Shown: positions 7,458 to 16,341 of the stretch, in pieces
How positions within the stretch are numbered: the stretch's first letter is position 1
Layout: the number at the start of each line of letters is the position of its first letter
NCBI GenBank assembly: GCA_022510905.1
Contig: JAFLSN010000004.1
Coordinates: 1 to 64,000, forward strand
Length of the DNA: 64,000 bases
Direction of reading: 5' to 3'
From: Treponema sp.
GTDB lineage: Bacteria > Spirochaetota > Spirochaetia > Treponematales > Treponemataceae
The notes under the pieces: generated by a model
Seen by the model: the letters and a program-made list of their open reading frames with translations, nothing else
The model's database searches: none
Told to the model about the DNA's origin: nothing
Made by a program: the position numbers and the translations under genes

Positions 7458-7958
7458 ATGCGCCCCCTTGCAGTGATTTTTACGCTAAATGCCGTTTTGG
7501 TCGGAGCTGCCGCAGCTCCATCCGTTGGCGTTGGAACACAAGCGTTATATGCGTTTTCAAATGGCTGTATCGGAGATGTTTCTTTACCAGAAACAAACAG
7601 CGCCATCGGCATAACGTTTCGCCACGCTGAAGTGCCGATTGTAGGAACAGTCGATTTGTTTTTTAGCAGCAGCACCATTACGCGGATAGGCCTCACCGCC
7701 GACTGGTGGATTCAAAATCCAGTGATTTTTAAAGACCTCCATTTTTTTTACGGCCCAGGGCTTGCGTGCCGCTTATGGACTGATACCCCCGCAGGGTACA
7801 TAGGAGCGCGTTTTGAAACCGGGCTCAATCTTTTTGTTATTCCGCATCTTGAACTGTACTTGCAAGGTGCCGCAGAATTTGGTCCACTGATTGAAAAAGG
7901 TCGTTCTTCGTTTGCATGGAGCGTTCCTGTTTCTAGCGGTGCGCGGTGGTGGTTCTAG
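7458..7958 (+). CDS. small outer-membrane beta-barrel protein, copy 2
   Basis: 166 residues, tandem paralogue of the preceding gene. Signal peptide MRPLAVIFTLNAVLVGAAA, then a barrel-like body with RIGLTADWWIQNP and FFYGPGLACRLW matching the same positions in copy 1, and the aromatic end SSGARWWF. The start is ATG 7458, one base past the stop of copy 1; no clear ribosome site is seen, so translation may depend on re-initiation. The gene ends 17 bp before the convergent rlmJ stop. Function is unknown; the duplication suggests a heteromeric pair or divergence of surface loops. Confidence 0.6.
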   Translation: MRPLAVIFTLNAVLVGAAAAPSVGVGTQALYAFSNGCIGDVSLPETNSAIGITFRHAEVPIVGTVDLFFSSSTITRIGLTADWWIQNPVIFKDLHFFYGPGLACRLWTDTPAGYIGARFETGLNLFVIPHLELYLQGAAEFGPLIEKGRSSFAWSVPVSSGARWWF

Positions 7959-7975
7959 CCTGAAAGTGGCGCAGC

Positions 7976-8827
7976 TCAAAACACACTGGAAAGGCATTCC
8001 ACGCACCCTTCCATTGTTTTATCAAGTTTCCACGGTGCATTTAAAATGAACATTCCGCTCCCATTCAGATTGAATGAGTCTTGCGCCGTGTTTTTGATTT
8101 CCATCTCTATTTTAAAATATTCAGCTTGAATTGTGCCAAGCTTTGCGCAGTGCTCAAGTTCAGTAAGAAGCTGAGCTGTTTCGTGTCGCCTCCTCTCAAG
8201 CAATGGATACCAAACAGCGATGATGGCCGTGTTCCATTTTTTGTGTACCATGCGCACTGCATCGGAAACCGCATGGTAGTCGCTCGTGTCTTCATAGCTA
8301 GGGTCTATGAGCACCAGTCCGCGTTTTATCTGCGGCGGTACCAGCGCGTTAAGCGTGAGATAGCTGTCGGCATTGTGAACAATGGTCTTTGCCTGTGCCC
8401 TGAAAATTCCATCTGGAGTCTTAACAGGAAACATCACTTGGTTTTTGAGAGACGAAAACGCGGCGGGATGTTTTTCAACCACATGGTGCGAATCACCTTG
8501 CCTTAAAAAAAGCCGTACCAGTTCCGGGCTTCCCGCGTAACGTCCGGCATCTATGTATGGCCTTTCGCGTAAAAGATACTGCGATACCGTTTCGTGCACA
8601 GGATGGGAACGGGCATATTCACACAGCAGAAGGATGCCGCGCTCTGCTTCGCCAGTTTTTGCAATTCGTTCATCGCCCAAAGAAAAAACGCCGGCACCTG
8701 CGTGGATGTCTATCACGGTGAAAGGTTTTTCTTTTTTGCACAACGATTCCATCACCTGCACAAGGCAGCAGTGTTTTAAAACATCTGCGTGGTTCCCTGC
8801 ATGATATTCATGTTGATAGCTTAACAT
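7976..8827 (-). CDS. rlmJ: 23S rRNA adenine-N6 methyltransferase RlmJ
   Basis: 283 residues, the full length of RlmJ (YhiR), which methylates A2030 of 23S rRNA. The start MLSYQHEYHAGNHADVLKH is highly characteristic. DIHAGAGVFSL is the SAM-binding motif I and LIDPSYED the catalytic motif IV; the usual DPPYE is DPSYE here, a conservative change. Its start overlaps the end of nadE by 7 bp (8821-8827), so the two minus-strand genes are co-translated. Confidence 0.9.
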   Translation of the reverse strand: MLSYQHEYHAGNHADVLKHCCLVQVMESLCKKEKPFTVIDIHAGAGVFSLGDERIAKTGEAERGILLLCEYARSHPVHETVSQYLLRERPYIDAGRYAGSPELVRLFLRQGDSHHVVEKHPAAFSSLKNQVMFPVKTPDGIFRAQAKTIVHNADSYLTLNALVPPQIKRGLVLIDPSYEDTSDYHAVSDAVRMVHKKWNTAIIAVWYPLLERRRHETAQLLTELEHCAKLGTIQAEYFKIEMEIKNTAQDSFNLNGSGMFILNAPWKLDKTMEGCVECLSSVF

Positions 8828-10812
8828 CGCAAGTCCTTTGAAATCGAATCCAATTCAGATTTCCATATGGCAACACTTGCATCGCTGGGCATACGCCAGT
8901 CACCGCGAGGCGAGAGATTGACCGTTCCTATTTTGGCTCCATCGGGCATGCAGTTCCGTTTAAACTGCTGCGAAAAAAAGCGTAGATAAAATTTTGAAAG
9001 CCATTTAAAAATCACTTCCCGCGTATAAAGGCATCCTGTGCCTTCTGCTGTTTTTCCTTCAAACACATGGCAGGCAAGAAAGAAAATCTTTTTTGGTGAA
9101 AATCCCCAGCGCAGCACATGGTAAAGAAAAAAATCATGCAACTCATACGGGCCTACCAGCTCTTCCGTTTTTTGGCTGATACCGCTGTCTGCGGGAGGAA
9201 GAAGTTCAGGACTCACCGGTGTGTCCAGAATGTCATGAAGAACGGCGGACAGGTCTTTTTCTGCGCCGTCTGCAATAAAACGCACCAGATGGCGCACAAG
9301 TGTTTTGGGAATGGATGCATTGACACCGTACATGCTCATGTGGTCTCCGTTGTACGTGCACCACCCCAAGGCAAGTTCGCTTAAATCCCCGGTACCAATC
9401 ACAATGCCGCCGGTTTTGTTCGCAAGATCCATCAGCACCTGTGTGCGCTCGCGTGCCTGGCAGTTTTCATACGTCACATCATGCTCGTGTTCATCGTGCC
9501 CTATGTCGGAAAAATGCCTGAGCACAGAGGCGGTTATATTTATTTCACGAAGGGTGGCGCCCGTTTTTTGCGCAAGCTTGCAGGCATTGGTGTAGGTGCG
9601 GGTGGTGGTGCCAAAGCAAGGCATGGTGACGGCAAGGATGTTTTTTTTGTCAATGCCGCAGAGGTCAAACGCACGAGCTGTAACCAGAAGCGCCAAAGTT
9701 GAATCAAGCCCGCCGCTCAGTCCGATGACGGCGCTCGCACAGTGAATGTGGCGGAGCCGCTTTGCAAGTGCTTCCGACTGAAGCGCGATAACAGCCTCGC
9801 AGCGTTTTCCGCGCTCAGAAGAGTCTTCTGGCACAAATGGATGCGCTTCTATGTGCCGGTACAGCAGAGGTTCATGCTTTGGGGAATCCGCATCTGAAAA
9901 TGAAATCGGCACCCGCATATATGATGAAGCGGAAACATCGCAGGCCGCATCTGCAAATGTGGTGATTCTTCGGCGCTCTTGCACGATACGATCCACATCA
10001 ATATCGGAAACAATGCAGTCGGTTCCAGATGTTTCAAACGGAGCGGATTCTGCAAGGACTGTTCCATTTTCCGCGATTATGTTGTGGCCTGCAAATACCA
10101 TGTCCGTGCTGCTTTCATCGCGGCCGGAATCGGCGTACACGTAGGCACATACGGTTTTTGCAGAATGGGCGCGCACAAGCAGACGGCGATAGTCGGCTTT
10201 GCCAACCACTTCGTTGCTTGCGCTTAAATTGGCAATCACCGTGGCACCTGAAAGCGTATGCGCCACCGACGGCGATTGCGGCATCCACACGTCTTCGCAG
10301 ATTTCTGTGCCTATGCACAAAGCGGTGTTGTTCTGGTCGCATAAAAGAATGGCGGTGCCAAATGGAACATTGCCAAACCGTTCATTTACGTGAACCATGG
10401 CGGTGCCTTTCGGCGCAGGCGCAAACCAGCGCCGCTCATAGAATTCAGAATACGTCGGTATGAATGTTTTGGGCACCAGCGCCAGCAGCGTTCCATGGTG
10501 GATGTAGGCGGCACAGTTGTATCGCGCGGCACCGAGCGCAAACGGAAGCCCTACCACAAACAGCACGTCACTGTCCGCAGTGCTTTTGCAAAGCCATTCC
10601 AGCGCATCAATCGCAGCTGTATGCATGGTCTGCTGCAAAAACAAATCGGCACAGGTATAACCTGTCAAACTCAGCTCCGGGAACACTAAAAGCTTTACGT
10701 GTTTTTCCTGGGCGCGGTGTACGAGCTTGCCCAGTTCCCGCGCGTTATGTTCGCAGTCAGCTACCACAAGACGCGGGCTTGCACATGCACAACGAAAAAA
10801 TCCATGATTCAT
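8821..10812 (-). CDS. nadE: glutamine-dependent NAD+ synthetase
   Basis: 663 residues, the long glutamine-using form. The N-terminal ~290 residues are a nitrilase-like amidase with Glu46 (FPELSLTGY), the Lys of PKTFIPTY and the Cys of GTEICEDVW, which release ammonia from glutamine. The C-terminal half is the synthetase with the ATP loop IGLSGGLDSTLA and a GTGDLSELALGW motif. It converts nicotinate adenine dinucleotide to NAD+ in the cytoplasm, the last step of the pathway. First gene of a pair with rlmJ. Upstream on the minus strand a perfect TATACT (10820-10825) ends seven bases before the start codon and there is no ribosome site, so the mRNA is probably leaderless. Confidence 0.93.
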   Translation of the reverse strand: MNHGFFRCACASPRLVVADCEHNARELGKLVHRAQEKHVKLLVFPELSLTGYTCADLFLQQTMHTAAIDALEWLCKSTADSDVLFVVGLPFALGAARYNCAAYIHHGTLLALVPKTFIPTYSEFYERRWFAPAPKGTAMVHVNERFGNVPFGTAILLCDQNNTALCIGTEICEDVWMPQSPSVAHTLSGATVIANLSASNEVVGKADYRRLLVRAHSAKTVCAYVYADSGRDESSTDMVFAGHNIIAENGTVLAESAPFETSGTDCIVSDIDVDRIVQERRRITTFADAACDVSASSYMRVPISFSDADSPKHEPLLYRHIEAHPFVPEDSSERGKRCEAVIALQSEALAKRLRHIHCASAVIGLSGGLDSTLALLVTARAFDLCGIDKKNILAVTMPCFGTTTRTYTNACKLAQKTGATLREINITASVLRHFSDIGHDEHEHDVTYENCQARERTQVLMDLANKTGGIVIGTGDLSELALGWCTYNGDHMSMYGVNASIPKTLVRHLVRFIADGAEKDLSAVLHDILDTPVSPELLPPADSGISQKTEELVGPYELHDFFLYHVLRWGFSPKKIFFLACHVFEGKTAEGTGCLYTREVIFKWLSKFYLRFFSQQFKRNCMPDGAKIGTVNLSPRGDWRMPSDASVAIWKSELDSISKDLRC

Positions 10813-10819
10813 GCTGAAA

Positions 10820-10825
10820 AGTATA
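10820..10825 (-). promoter_or_regulatory. -10 box of nadE, leaderless geometry
   Basis: TATACT on the minus strand, seven bases from ATG 10812. No good -35 box is visible at 16-18 bp spacing. Confidence 0.4.
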
Positions 10826-11183
10826 CTGCATTTGCAAAATCAACACCAGCACTGGGCACAACCGGCAAACAGATGTTCTTGAAACGATGGCATACCACAC
10901 GGCCATGCTTCAGGCCGGAAGGTACATGCTTGAAAATGTGTCTCCGAGGGAAACTTCGGTTTCAAAAAGGGCATTTTCATCTGTTCCGGCGTAAACATGA
11001 ATTGACTATGCCGCAGGTTGGCATGATCCGTGCGGCATTTGTGTCTGGAGAATTTGCACGGATCTTCAAGTCTTGTCCGCATGGAAATTCGCTGCGTGGC
11101 GGTAGCGCAAAATGGCTGTATGTGCTATAGTGCAGGGGTGGCGCCAAAACCGAACTGTGTTTGCAGTGCCGCTGGGAGTAGAT
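10826..11183. other. purM upstream region, no gene seen
   Basis: About 360 bp between divergent nadE and purM. I see no convincing coding frame. A weak -10 (TATAGT, 11126-11131) would give a ~45-nt purM leader. No purine riboswitch core is recognisable. Confidence 0.4.
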
Positions 11184-12311
11184 ATGGCTAAGGTTGTTGA
11201 TTACAAAGAAGCTGGTGTTGATGTGAATGAAGGCTACCGAGCGGTTGATTCATACAAAAAGCAGTCCATGCGCGCGCGGATTCCGGGGCAGCTTACGGAG
11301 CTTGGCGCGTTCAACGGAATGTTTGCCGTGCCAAAAAATCTTTCGCAGCCGGTGATGGTTAGCGGCACAGACGGCGTGGGCACCAAGCTGGACATCGCGT
11401 TCAAGCTGAAAAAATACGACACCGTAGGCATCGACTGCGTGGCCATGAGCGTGAACGACATCCTGTGCTCGGGCGTGCAGACAAGCTTTTTTCTGGACTA
11501 CATCGCCTGCGGAAAACTCAGCGCGAAGGTTGCCGCAGCTCTGGTAAAGGGCGTGGCCGATGGCTGTGTAGAGGCCGGCTGCGCGCTGCTTGGCGGAGAG
11601 ACTGCGGAAATGCCGGGTTTCTATGATGAGGGAAAATATGACCTTGCCGGTTTTGGCGTGGGTATCGCCGAAAAAAAAGACATCATCACTGGCCGCAAAA
11701 TAAAGGAAGGCGATGTGCTGGTGGGGCTTTCTTCTACCGGTACCCACTCAAACGGCTATTCACTCATACGGAAGCTTGTGCCTGATTTTACCGAGCCGTT
11801 CAAGGTTGACGGAAAGCTGACAGGAAAATCAATCGGCGAGGAGCTTTTGATCCCTACGCGCATCTACGTAAAACCTGTTATGGAAGTTCTCAAAAAATAC
11901 AGGAGCAGCGTGCACGGCATGGTGCACATCACTGGCGGCGGTTTTTACGAAAATCTTCCGCGCATGTATGCGGAGCCTAAGCCCGGAAAAAAACGACTGT
12001 GCTCCGTTATTACATCGGGCAGCTGGGATGTTCCTCCGATTTTTGATGAACTGGTTCGTCGCGGTGCGGACAAAAAGAGCTTGTTCGGCACGTTCAACAT
12101 GGGAATCGGGTTTGTGCTTGCCGTGGACAAAACCGATGCGGCAAAAATCGTTTCAATGTTCAACCGAAATGCAAAAAAATACAGCAAAGTCGGCATTCCT
12201 GATATGAAGGCTTATGAAATAGGCGTGGTCGGGCATACCGAAAAAGCCATAACAGGTGAGGCAAAAGGAAACAAGGCGCTCACGGTTTTTGTGGAGCGCA
12301 CGGAGGAATAG
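11184..12311 (+). CDS. purM: phosphoribosylformylglycinamidine cyclo-ligase
   Basis: 375 residues, slightly longer than typical PurM (~345). It closes the imidazole ring of purines: FGAM + ATP to AIR. The substrate/ATP motif VSGTDGVGTKLDIAF, DCVAMSVNDIL, LLGGETAEMPG and HITGGGFYENLPR are all present in order. I chose ATG 11184 because GGGAG lies 6 nt upstream; a GTG at 11112 in frame would add 24 unconserved residues. Followed after 3 bp by ridA and then purN, so this is a purine operon lacking the other pur genes in this window. Confidence 0.93.
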   Translation: MAKVVDYKEAGVDVNEGYRAVDSYKKQSMRARIPGQLTELGAFNGMFAVPKNLSQPVMVSGTDGVGTKLDIAFKLKKYDTVGIDCVAMSVNDILCSGVQTSFFLDYIACGKLSAKVAAALVKGVADGCVEAGCALLGGETAEMPGFYDEGKYDLAGFGVGIAEKKDIITGRKIKEGDVLVGLSSTGTHSNGYSLIRKLVPDFTEPFKVDGKLTGKSIGEELLIPTRIYVKPVMEVLKKYRSSVHGMVHITGGGFYENLPRMYAEPKPGKKRLCSVITSGSWDVPPIFDELVRRGADKKSLFGTFNMGIGFVLAVDKTDAAKIVSMFNRNAKKYSKVGIPDMKAYEIGVVGHTEKAITGEAKGNKALTVFVERTEE

Positions 12312-12314
12312 CTC

Positions 12315-12692
12315 ATGGAAGTGATTCATTCAGAAAACGCGCCGGCTGAGGTTGGCCCGTATTCCCAGGCGGTTTGTGCAAACGGTGTTTTGTATCTTTC
12401 TGGGCAGATTGGAATAAATCCTGCCGCAGGACGCATTGAAGGGACAACTGTGCGGGAACAGGCTGAACAGGTGTGCATGAACATCGGGGCTGTGCTGGCA
12501 AAGGCGGGGCTTGATTTTTCCGCAGTGGTAAAGACCACATGCTTTTTAACAGACATGGCTGCATTTGCGGAATTCAACGATGTGTATGAACGCTATTTTA
12601 TTGGAAAGCCCGCCCGTTCCTGTGTGGCGGTTTCAGCTCTTCCCGCAGGTGCTCTGTGCGAGATTGAAGCCGTTGCCGTTATGGAGCGGTAG
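12315..12692 (+). CDS. ridA: RidA family enamine/imine deaminase
   Basis: 125 residues, the whole of a YjgF/YER057c/UK114 protein. AEVGPYSQAV at the start, YLSGQIG, and the C-terminal RSCVAVSALPAGALCEIEAVAV carry the conserved active-site Arg and Glu. RidA hydrolyses reactive 2-aminoacrylate and related enamines formed by PLP enzymes, protecting other enzymes. It sits between purM and purN with 3-bp and 2-bp gaps, so it is co-expressed with purine synthesis; the link is not obvious and may simply be housekeeping. Confidence 0.9.
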   Translation: MEVIHSENAPAEVGPYSQAVCANGVLYLSGQIGINPAAGRIEGTTVREQAEQVCMNIGAVLAKAGLDFSAVVKTTCFLTDMAAFAEFNDVYERYFIGKPARSCVAVSALPAGALCEIEAVAVMER

Positions 12693-12694
12693 CC

Positions 12695-13324
12695 ATGGAC
12701 ATCGCTGTGCTGGTGAGCGGCGGAGGCACAAACCTTCAGGCTCTCATCGATTATGAAAAATCAGAACCCCTGTGCCCCTACAGAATTGCGCTGGTTGTAA
12801 GCAGTACAAAAACGGCGTATGCTCTGGAACGTGCACGCGCGGCTGGAATTCCGTGCGAAGTGTGCAGTCCGTATTCCGTGCTTGGGCCCGAGCGCGCAAA
12901 AACCGCCGACCGCGACACCAAGCGGATTGCCTGTTCCGATGCGATTTTGCGTTTATGCCGGAGCCGGAATATCAAGGCCATTGTGCTCTCGGGCTATCTT
13001 TCGGTGCTGGGCGGCGACATCATCACGCAGTATGAAGGGCGTATCATCAACCTGCATCCGGCGCTGCTCCCCAAGTTTGGCGGCGTTGGCATGTGGGGGC
13101 ACAATGTGCACGAGGCCGTGCTTGCCGCAGGTGAGCGGGAAAGCGGCTGCACGGTGCATGTGGTCGATTCTGGATGTGACACCGGGCGGATTCTGGTGCA
13201 GAAAAAAGTGCCCGTATTGCCTGGCGACACGCCTGATTCGCTTTACGCGCGGATTGCCCCTGTTGAGCACGAAGCGATAATCGAAGGAGTGTGCATGCTG
13301 TGCCGCATGTTCCAGGAAGGCTGA
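12695..13324 (+). CDS. purN: phosphoribosylglycinamide formyltransferase
   Basis: 209 residues. The start VLVSGGGTNLQALI binds phosphoribosylglycinamide; LSGYLSVLG, INLHPALLPKFGG (Asn and His of the catalytic set) and VHVVDSGCDTGRIL complete the folate-dependent formyl transferase. It formylates GAR using 10-formyl-tetrahydrofolate, which fits with folD elsewhere in the window. Third gene of the purM-ridA-purN unit. Its TGA stop (13322-13324) overlaps the first bases of a dispersed intergenic element, so the element appears to have inserted at, or defined, the end of the gene. Confidence 0.93.
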   Translation: MDIAVLVSGGGTNLQALIDYEKSEPLCPYRIALVVSSTKTAYALERARAAGIPCEVCSPYSVLGPERAKTADRDTKRIACSDAILRLCRSRNIKAIVLSGYLSVLGGDIITQYEGRIINLHPALLPKFGGVGMWGHNVHEAVLAAGERESGCTVHVVDSGCDTGRILVQKKVPVLPGDTPDSLYARIAPVEHEAIIEGVCMLCRMFQEG

Positions 13325-13508
13325 TTCACGCGGAATAAAGTATATACCGTTCTGCAAAGCTTGCTGCCGGCTTGAAGCCTTGCTGCAAGTAGGGGCGAAC
13401 TGGAGCGTATGCACTCTTGGCTGCGCTGGCGTCGCCCAAACCAAACACCTCTGGCATGGGGTGCGGGGCTGTTTTAACACCTTTCAGCTGTATTTTCATA
13501 AAATTCAT
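13323..13508 (+). repeat. dispersed intergenic element, copy A
   Basis: Begins GATTCACGCGGAA, contains the family core CTTGAAGCCTTGCTGCAAGT followed by AGGGGCGAA, and ends in a TTTCAG...TTTTCATA-like tail. The 3' half has diverged from other copies. Lies between purN and recQ and fills most of that gap. No gene is seen in it. Confidence 0.65.
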
Positions 13509-13622
13509 ATAACCACTCTTTTTGCTTGCTTGGTCGTGGAGCTCCGTGCCGTGCAGTTCTGCAGGGCTTATGTGCGCGTCCAAAGTGTTTTTGTTTGTTG
13601 TATAAAATGCAATTTCGTCTTC

Positions 13623-13628
13623 TATACT
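13623..13628 (+). promoter_or_regulatory. -10 box of the recQ-like gene
   Basis: TATACT ending nine bases before ATG 13638; no Shine-Dalgarno sequence, so the leader is at most a few bases. The -35 is unclear (TTGTAT at 19 bp). Confidence 0.4.
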
Positions 13629-13637
13629 GTTTAATGT

Positions 13638-15545
13638 ATGGAAGATGAATATACAAACAGTGAAATGCGTTTGCTGCGCGAAGGAATTGACTATCCGGCT
13701 TTTTCTGCGGACTGCGATGAACCTGACTGTGATGATGAGGTCTTGCTGGCTGCCAAAAAAGCGTTCGGCATTTCATACCTGTATCCATGGCAACGGATTG
13801 TCATTGCAAACATTTTGGATGCCGCAAGTTCTTATGGGACTAGTCATTTTGACCTTTGCGCATTTTCTGATGACTGCGTTTCCGATGAAAGTGTATTTGA
13901 CCGCCGTGCAGGGGAGGAAGTCTCGGGTGGAGTTACGGCGGCTGCCGGGAGGCTTTCAGCGGACTCCACAGACTTTGGAGTGCAGGTTGATTCTGCGGAA
14001 TCCGCCATGCTCAGCGATGTGTTCTGTACTGGGCAGCAGATTGTTCTGCTTCCAACTGGTGCAGGAAAATCTCTTTGTTTTTTAACGCCCGCCCTCCTGC
14101 TTCCAGGCCCCACGCTCGTTCTTTATCCTCTGCTTGCTTTGATGGCAGACCAGAAACGTCGCATGGATGCGGCGGGTATACAGAGCGTGGTGTTCCGCGG
14201 GCAGCAGAGTGCCAAGGAACGCGAACGGGCTTTTTCGGACATACATGGCGGCGCAAAAATCATCCTTGCAAATCCAGAAGTGCTTCAGAACGAAGAGCTG
14301 GTCAATAGACTTTCAGTGTGCGGGATTTCGCACATTGCCATTGACGAAGCGCATTGCGTGAGCGAATGGGGGGACAGCTTTAGGCCTGCATATCTTACGC
14401 TGGGTAACATCATAAAGAAACTGAACGTGCGTGTGGTAACGGCATTTACCGCGACAGCTTCTCCTTCTGTGCTTTCGCGTGTGGCAGAAGTTCTGTTTGA
14501 CGGACGGGCACACATTGTACGGAGCGAAAGCGACCGGCCGAACATCCACTACCATGTGGTAAATGCGTTTGCCAAAAAACGTGCGGCCTTTCAGCTTGCG
14601 CTTACAGAAAAAAAGCCGCTCATCATATTCTGTGGAACCAGAAGAAATGCCGAGGACATGGCGCGGGAGCTTTCGTTGTTCTGTGGAAACGACAATGTGC
14701 GCTTTTATCATGCGGGAATGGAAAAGGACGAAAAGACATCCGTGGAGCAGTGGTTTTTTCCAAAAAAGGATGCCATTTTGTGCTGCACCTGTGCGTTCGG
14801 GATGGGGGTGGACAAGCGCGACATTCATACTGTCATTCACCTTGAACCTAGCCCAACCGCCGAAGCATACATTCAGGAAGCAGGGCGGGGCGGTCGAGAC
14901 GGAAGTGTTGCAAAGGCGATTTTGCTGTGGAGTCCCAATGACCGTAAACGCTCGGAGCGTTTTTTACCATCTGCGCGGGAACGGGTTTTGGCGCGGTTTG
15001 CCCAGGCTGACACATGCAGGCGCCAAATTCTGCTGGATGCTTTGGGGGGAGAGCAGGCTTTCTGCGATGGTTGCGATGTATGCGAACGAAACGGTGCTGC
15101 ACCTTTTGCCCAGGATGCAGAACGGGTGCTTGATTATGTTCGGCACCATCGAAAATGTTTTGGAATGCACGAGCTTCAGGTTCGCCTTCTTTCACTTATG
15201 AACGGGCAGGACAAGGCTGTGTACGGCCAGCATGTGTGGGAGCAGCACGATATAAAAGAAATTTTGGAATGGCTGTTGCGCGAAAAACTTCTTAGAGTTG
15301 CGCTATGGCCTTGGAGCGGAAAGGTTGACTGCATGTCTCCGTTTTTTAAGAGCCGGTTGTACAGGCGGTATGCACTGTCTATTCTTCGTCTTCATCGCCG
15401 GATTCAACGTCTTCGTCGCTTTGTGCTTCTGGCGCGGGCGCAGGGGCTGCAACAACGCGCTGGCGCTGCTTTACAACGGGGGGCTTTCTCCGATAGTGCA
15501 CTACGTAATTTGCAACTGAAAATACCACCAGCGTCAGAATCGTGA
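13638..15545 (+). CDS. RecQ-like ATP-dependent DNA helicase
   Basis: 635 residues. Helicase motifs in order: YLYPWQRIVI, Walker A LPTGAGKSLCF, DEAH-box IDEAHCVSEWGDSFRP, TAFTATASP, GMGVDKRDIHTVIH and the arginine-finger motif QEAGRGGRDG, then a zinc-binding Cys set (CRRQIL...CDGCDVC) and a winged-helix-like region. It unwinds DNA 3' to 5' in repair. Two oddities: roughly 70 acidic, Ser-rich residues (~70-135) are inserted between the upstream Q-motif region and Walker A, and the last ~55 residues (after RRYALSIL) are basic and unconserved in character and lie antisense to a small membrane-protein gene. The original stop may have been lost. Other SF2 helicases are less likely. Confidence 0.82.
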   Translation: MEDEYTNSEMRLLREGIDYPAFSADCDEPDCDDEVLLAAKKAFGISYLYPWQRIVIANILDAASSYGTSHFDLCAFSDDCVSDESVFDRRAGEEVSGGVTAAAGRLSADSTDFGVQVDSAESAMLSDVFCTGQQIVLLPTGAGKSLCFLTPALLLPGPTLVLYPLLALMADQKRRMDAAGIQSVVFRGQQSAKERERAFSDIHGGAKIILANPEVLQNEELVNRLSVCGISHIAIDEAHCVSEWGDSFRPAYLTLGNIIKKLNVRVVTAFTATASPSVLSRVAEVLFDGRAHIVRSESDRPNIHYHVVNAFAKKRAAFQLALTEKKPLIIFCGTRRNAEDMARELSLFCGNDNVRFYHAGMEKDEKTSVEQWFFPKKDAILCCTCAFGMGVDKRDIHTVIHLEPSPTAEAYIQEAGRGGRDGSVAKAILLWSPNDRKRSERFLPSARERVLARFAQADTCRRQILLDALGGEQAFCDGCDVCERNGAAPFAQDAERVLDYVRHHRKCFGMHELQVRLLSLMNGQDKAVYGQHVWEQHDIKEILEWLLREKLLRVALWPWSGKVDCMSPFFKSRLYRRYALSILRLHRRIQRLRRFVLLARAQGLQQRAGAALQRGAFSDSALRNLQLKIPPASES

Positions 15546-15609
15546 TGAAAATAACGCGCCGGTCTAGCAGTACCTGTTTGGAAAGTTGCAGCAGATAATA
15601 CACATCCAT
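15379..15609 (-). CDS. small single-pass membrane protein, acidic tail
   Basis: 76 residues: a short N-terminus, one strong membrane segment (residues ~18-37, VIFITILTLVVFSVANYVVH), a basic stretch, an Ala/Pro run and a tail made almost only of Asp, Glu and Ser. This ordered make-up argues for a real gene. A GATACT hexamer ends six bases before ATG 15609, matching the leaderless pattern seen at other genes here. It overlaps the 3' end of the recQ-like gene by 167 bp in antisense; one of the two annotations may be wrong in the overlap. Function unknown. Confidence 0.5.
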   Translation of the reverse strand: MDVYYLLQLSKQVLLDRRVIFITILTLVVFSVANYVVHYRRKPPVVKQRQRVVAAPAPAPEAQSDEDVESGDEDEE

Positions 15610-15669
15610 GCCCTAAGTATCGGTATGTTTCTGCAAAATAATTACCGGACATTTTGCAGGTTGCCGCAT

Positions 15670-15765
15670 GATTTATGCGGAAAGGGTACATGTCGTGCTT
15701 CTGCAAAGCCACCTTTGGCTTGAGGCATTGATTTTGCATAGGGATGTATTGATTCCGCATAAAAC
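15670..15765 (+). repeat. short palindromic derivative of the dispersed element
   Basis: Starts GATTTATGCGGAAAGGG and follows the family for ~55 bp, then is cut off and closed by an inverted copy of its own start: TTTATGCGGAA (15672-15682) pairs perfectly with TTCCGCATAAA (15753-15763). The rest of the 15610-15854 gap shows nothing else. Confidence 0.6.
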
Positions 15766-15854
15766 CTTGGCACCCGCATCATAGAGTTTTTGTACAGGAG
15801 TTTTATGATTTTTCCATATGATTGCTTGAGGCGCTGGCATTTTGTTTCATATTC

Positions 15855-15883
15855 TTGACGTGGTATTTTTTTTCCGTTATACT
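15855..15883 (+). promoter_or_regulatory. strong sigma-70-type promoter of secG
   Basis: TTGACG (15855-15860), exactly 17 bp, TATACT (15878-15883). Leader of ~48 nt to ATG 15938 with a TAGGAG ribosome site. It may drive secG, the PTS gene and the V-ATPase operon, since no terminator is seen between them. Confidence 0.7.
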
Positions 15884-15937
15884 GTTGAAACTATCTTTGC
15901 AGGCTGAATGCCGGTGTTTTGGCATAGGAGTTGCATT

Positions 15938-16324
15938 ATGGGTGTTGTGCGAACAATCCTGCTGGTGGCATTTGTGATTATCTGTGTGCTGCTGGTTTTG
16001 TTGATATTGGTTCAAAATGAAAAAGACAATGGCATGGGAAGCATGCTGGGCGGCGGCCAGTCTGCCGCGTTTGGTGCCCATTCTGCGTCTGTGGTTTCGC
16101 GTACAACAGGAGTGCTGGTTGCGTTGTTTTTTGTGACCACGTTTGTGCTTGCCCTGCTGAACAAGGCCCCGTCAAAAGATGGCGGGCTCCGTGCGACCGC
16201 CGCAGAAGTGCAGGGCCTGGACATTTCTGCCGAATCCGAGGCTTCGGGTACAACTTCATGGCTTGAAGAGGAGCTTCATGCTGCTTCTGAACCGGAAGCG
16301 CCCGTTGAAAGCTCTGGTGAATAG
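15938..16324 (+). CDS. secG: protein translocase subunit SecG
   Basis: 128 residues. Two membrane segments (about 4-23 and 56-76) separated by the conserved cytoplasmic loop VQNEKDNGMGSMLGGG are diagnostic of SecG, the small stimulatory partner of SecYE. The ~50-residue Glu/Ser-rich C-terminal tail is longer than in E. coli. ATG 15938 follows a TAGGAG site by about 6 nt. The PTS IIA-like gene starts 17 bp after the stop. Confidence 0.9.
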   Translation: MGVVRTILLVAFVIICVLLVLLILVQNEKDNGMGSMLGGGQSAAFGAHSASVVSRTTGVLVALFFVTTFVLALLNKAPSKDGGLRATAAEVQGLDISAESEASGTTSWLEEELHAASEPEAPVESSGE

Positions 16325-16341
16325 GCCAGAGATGGAGCTGT

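Noticed and set aside
10699..11130. 143-residue frame between nadE and purM
   Set aside because: Starts antisense inside nadE and shows no motif or ribosome site.
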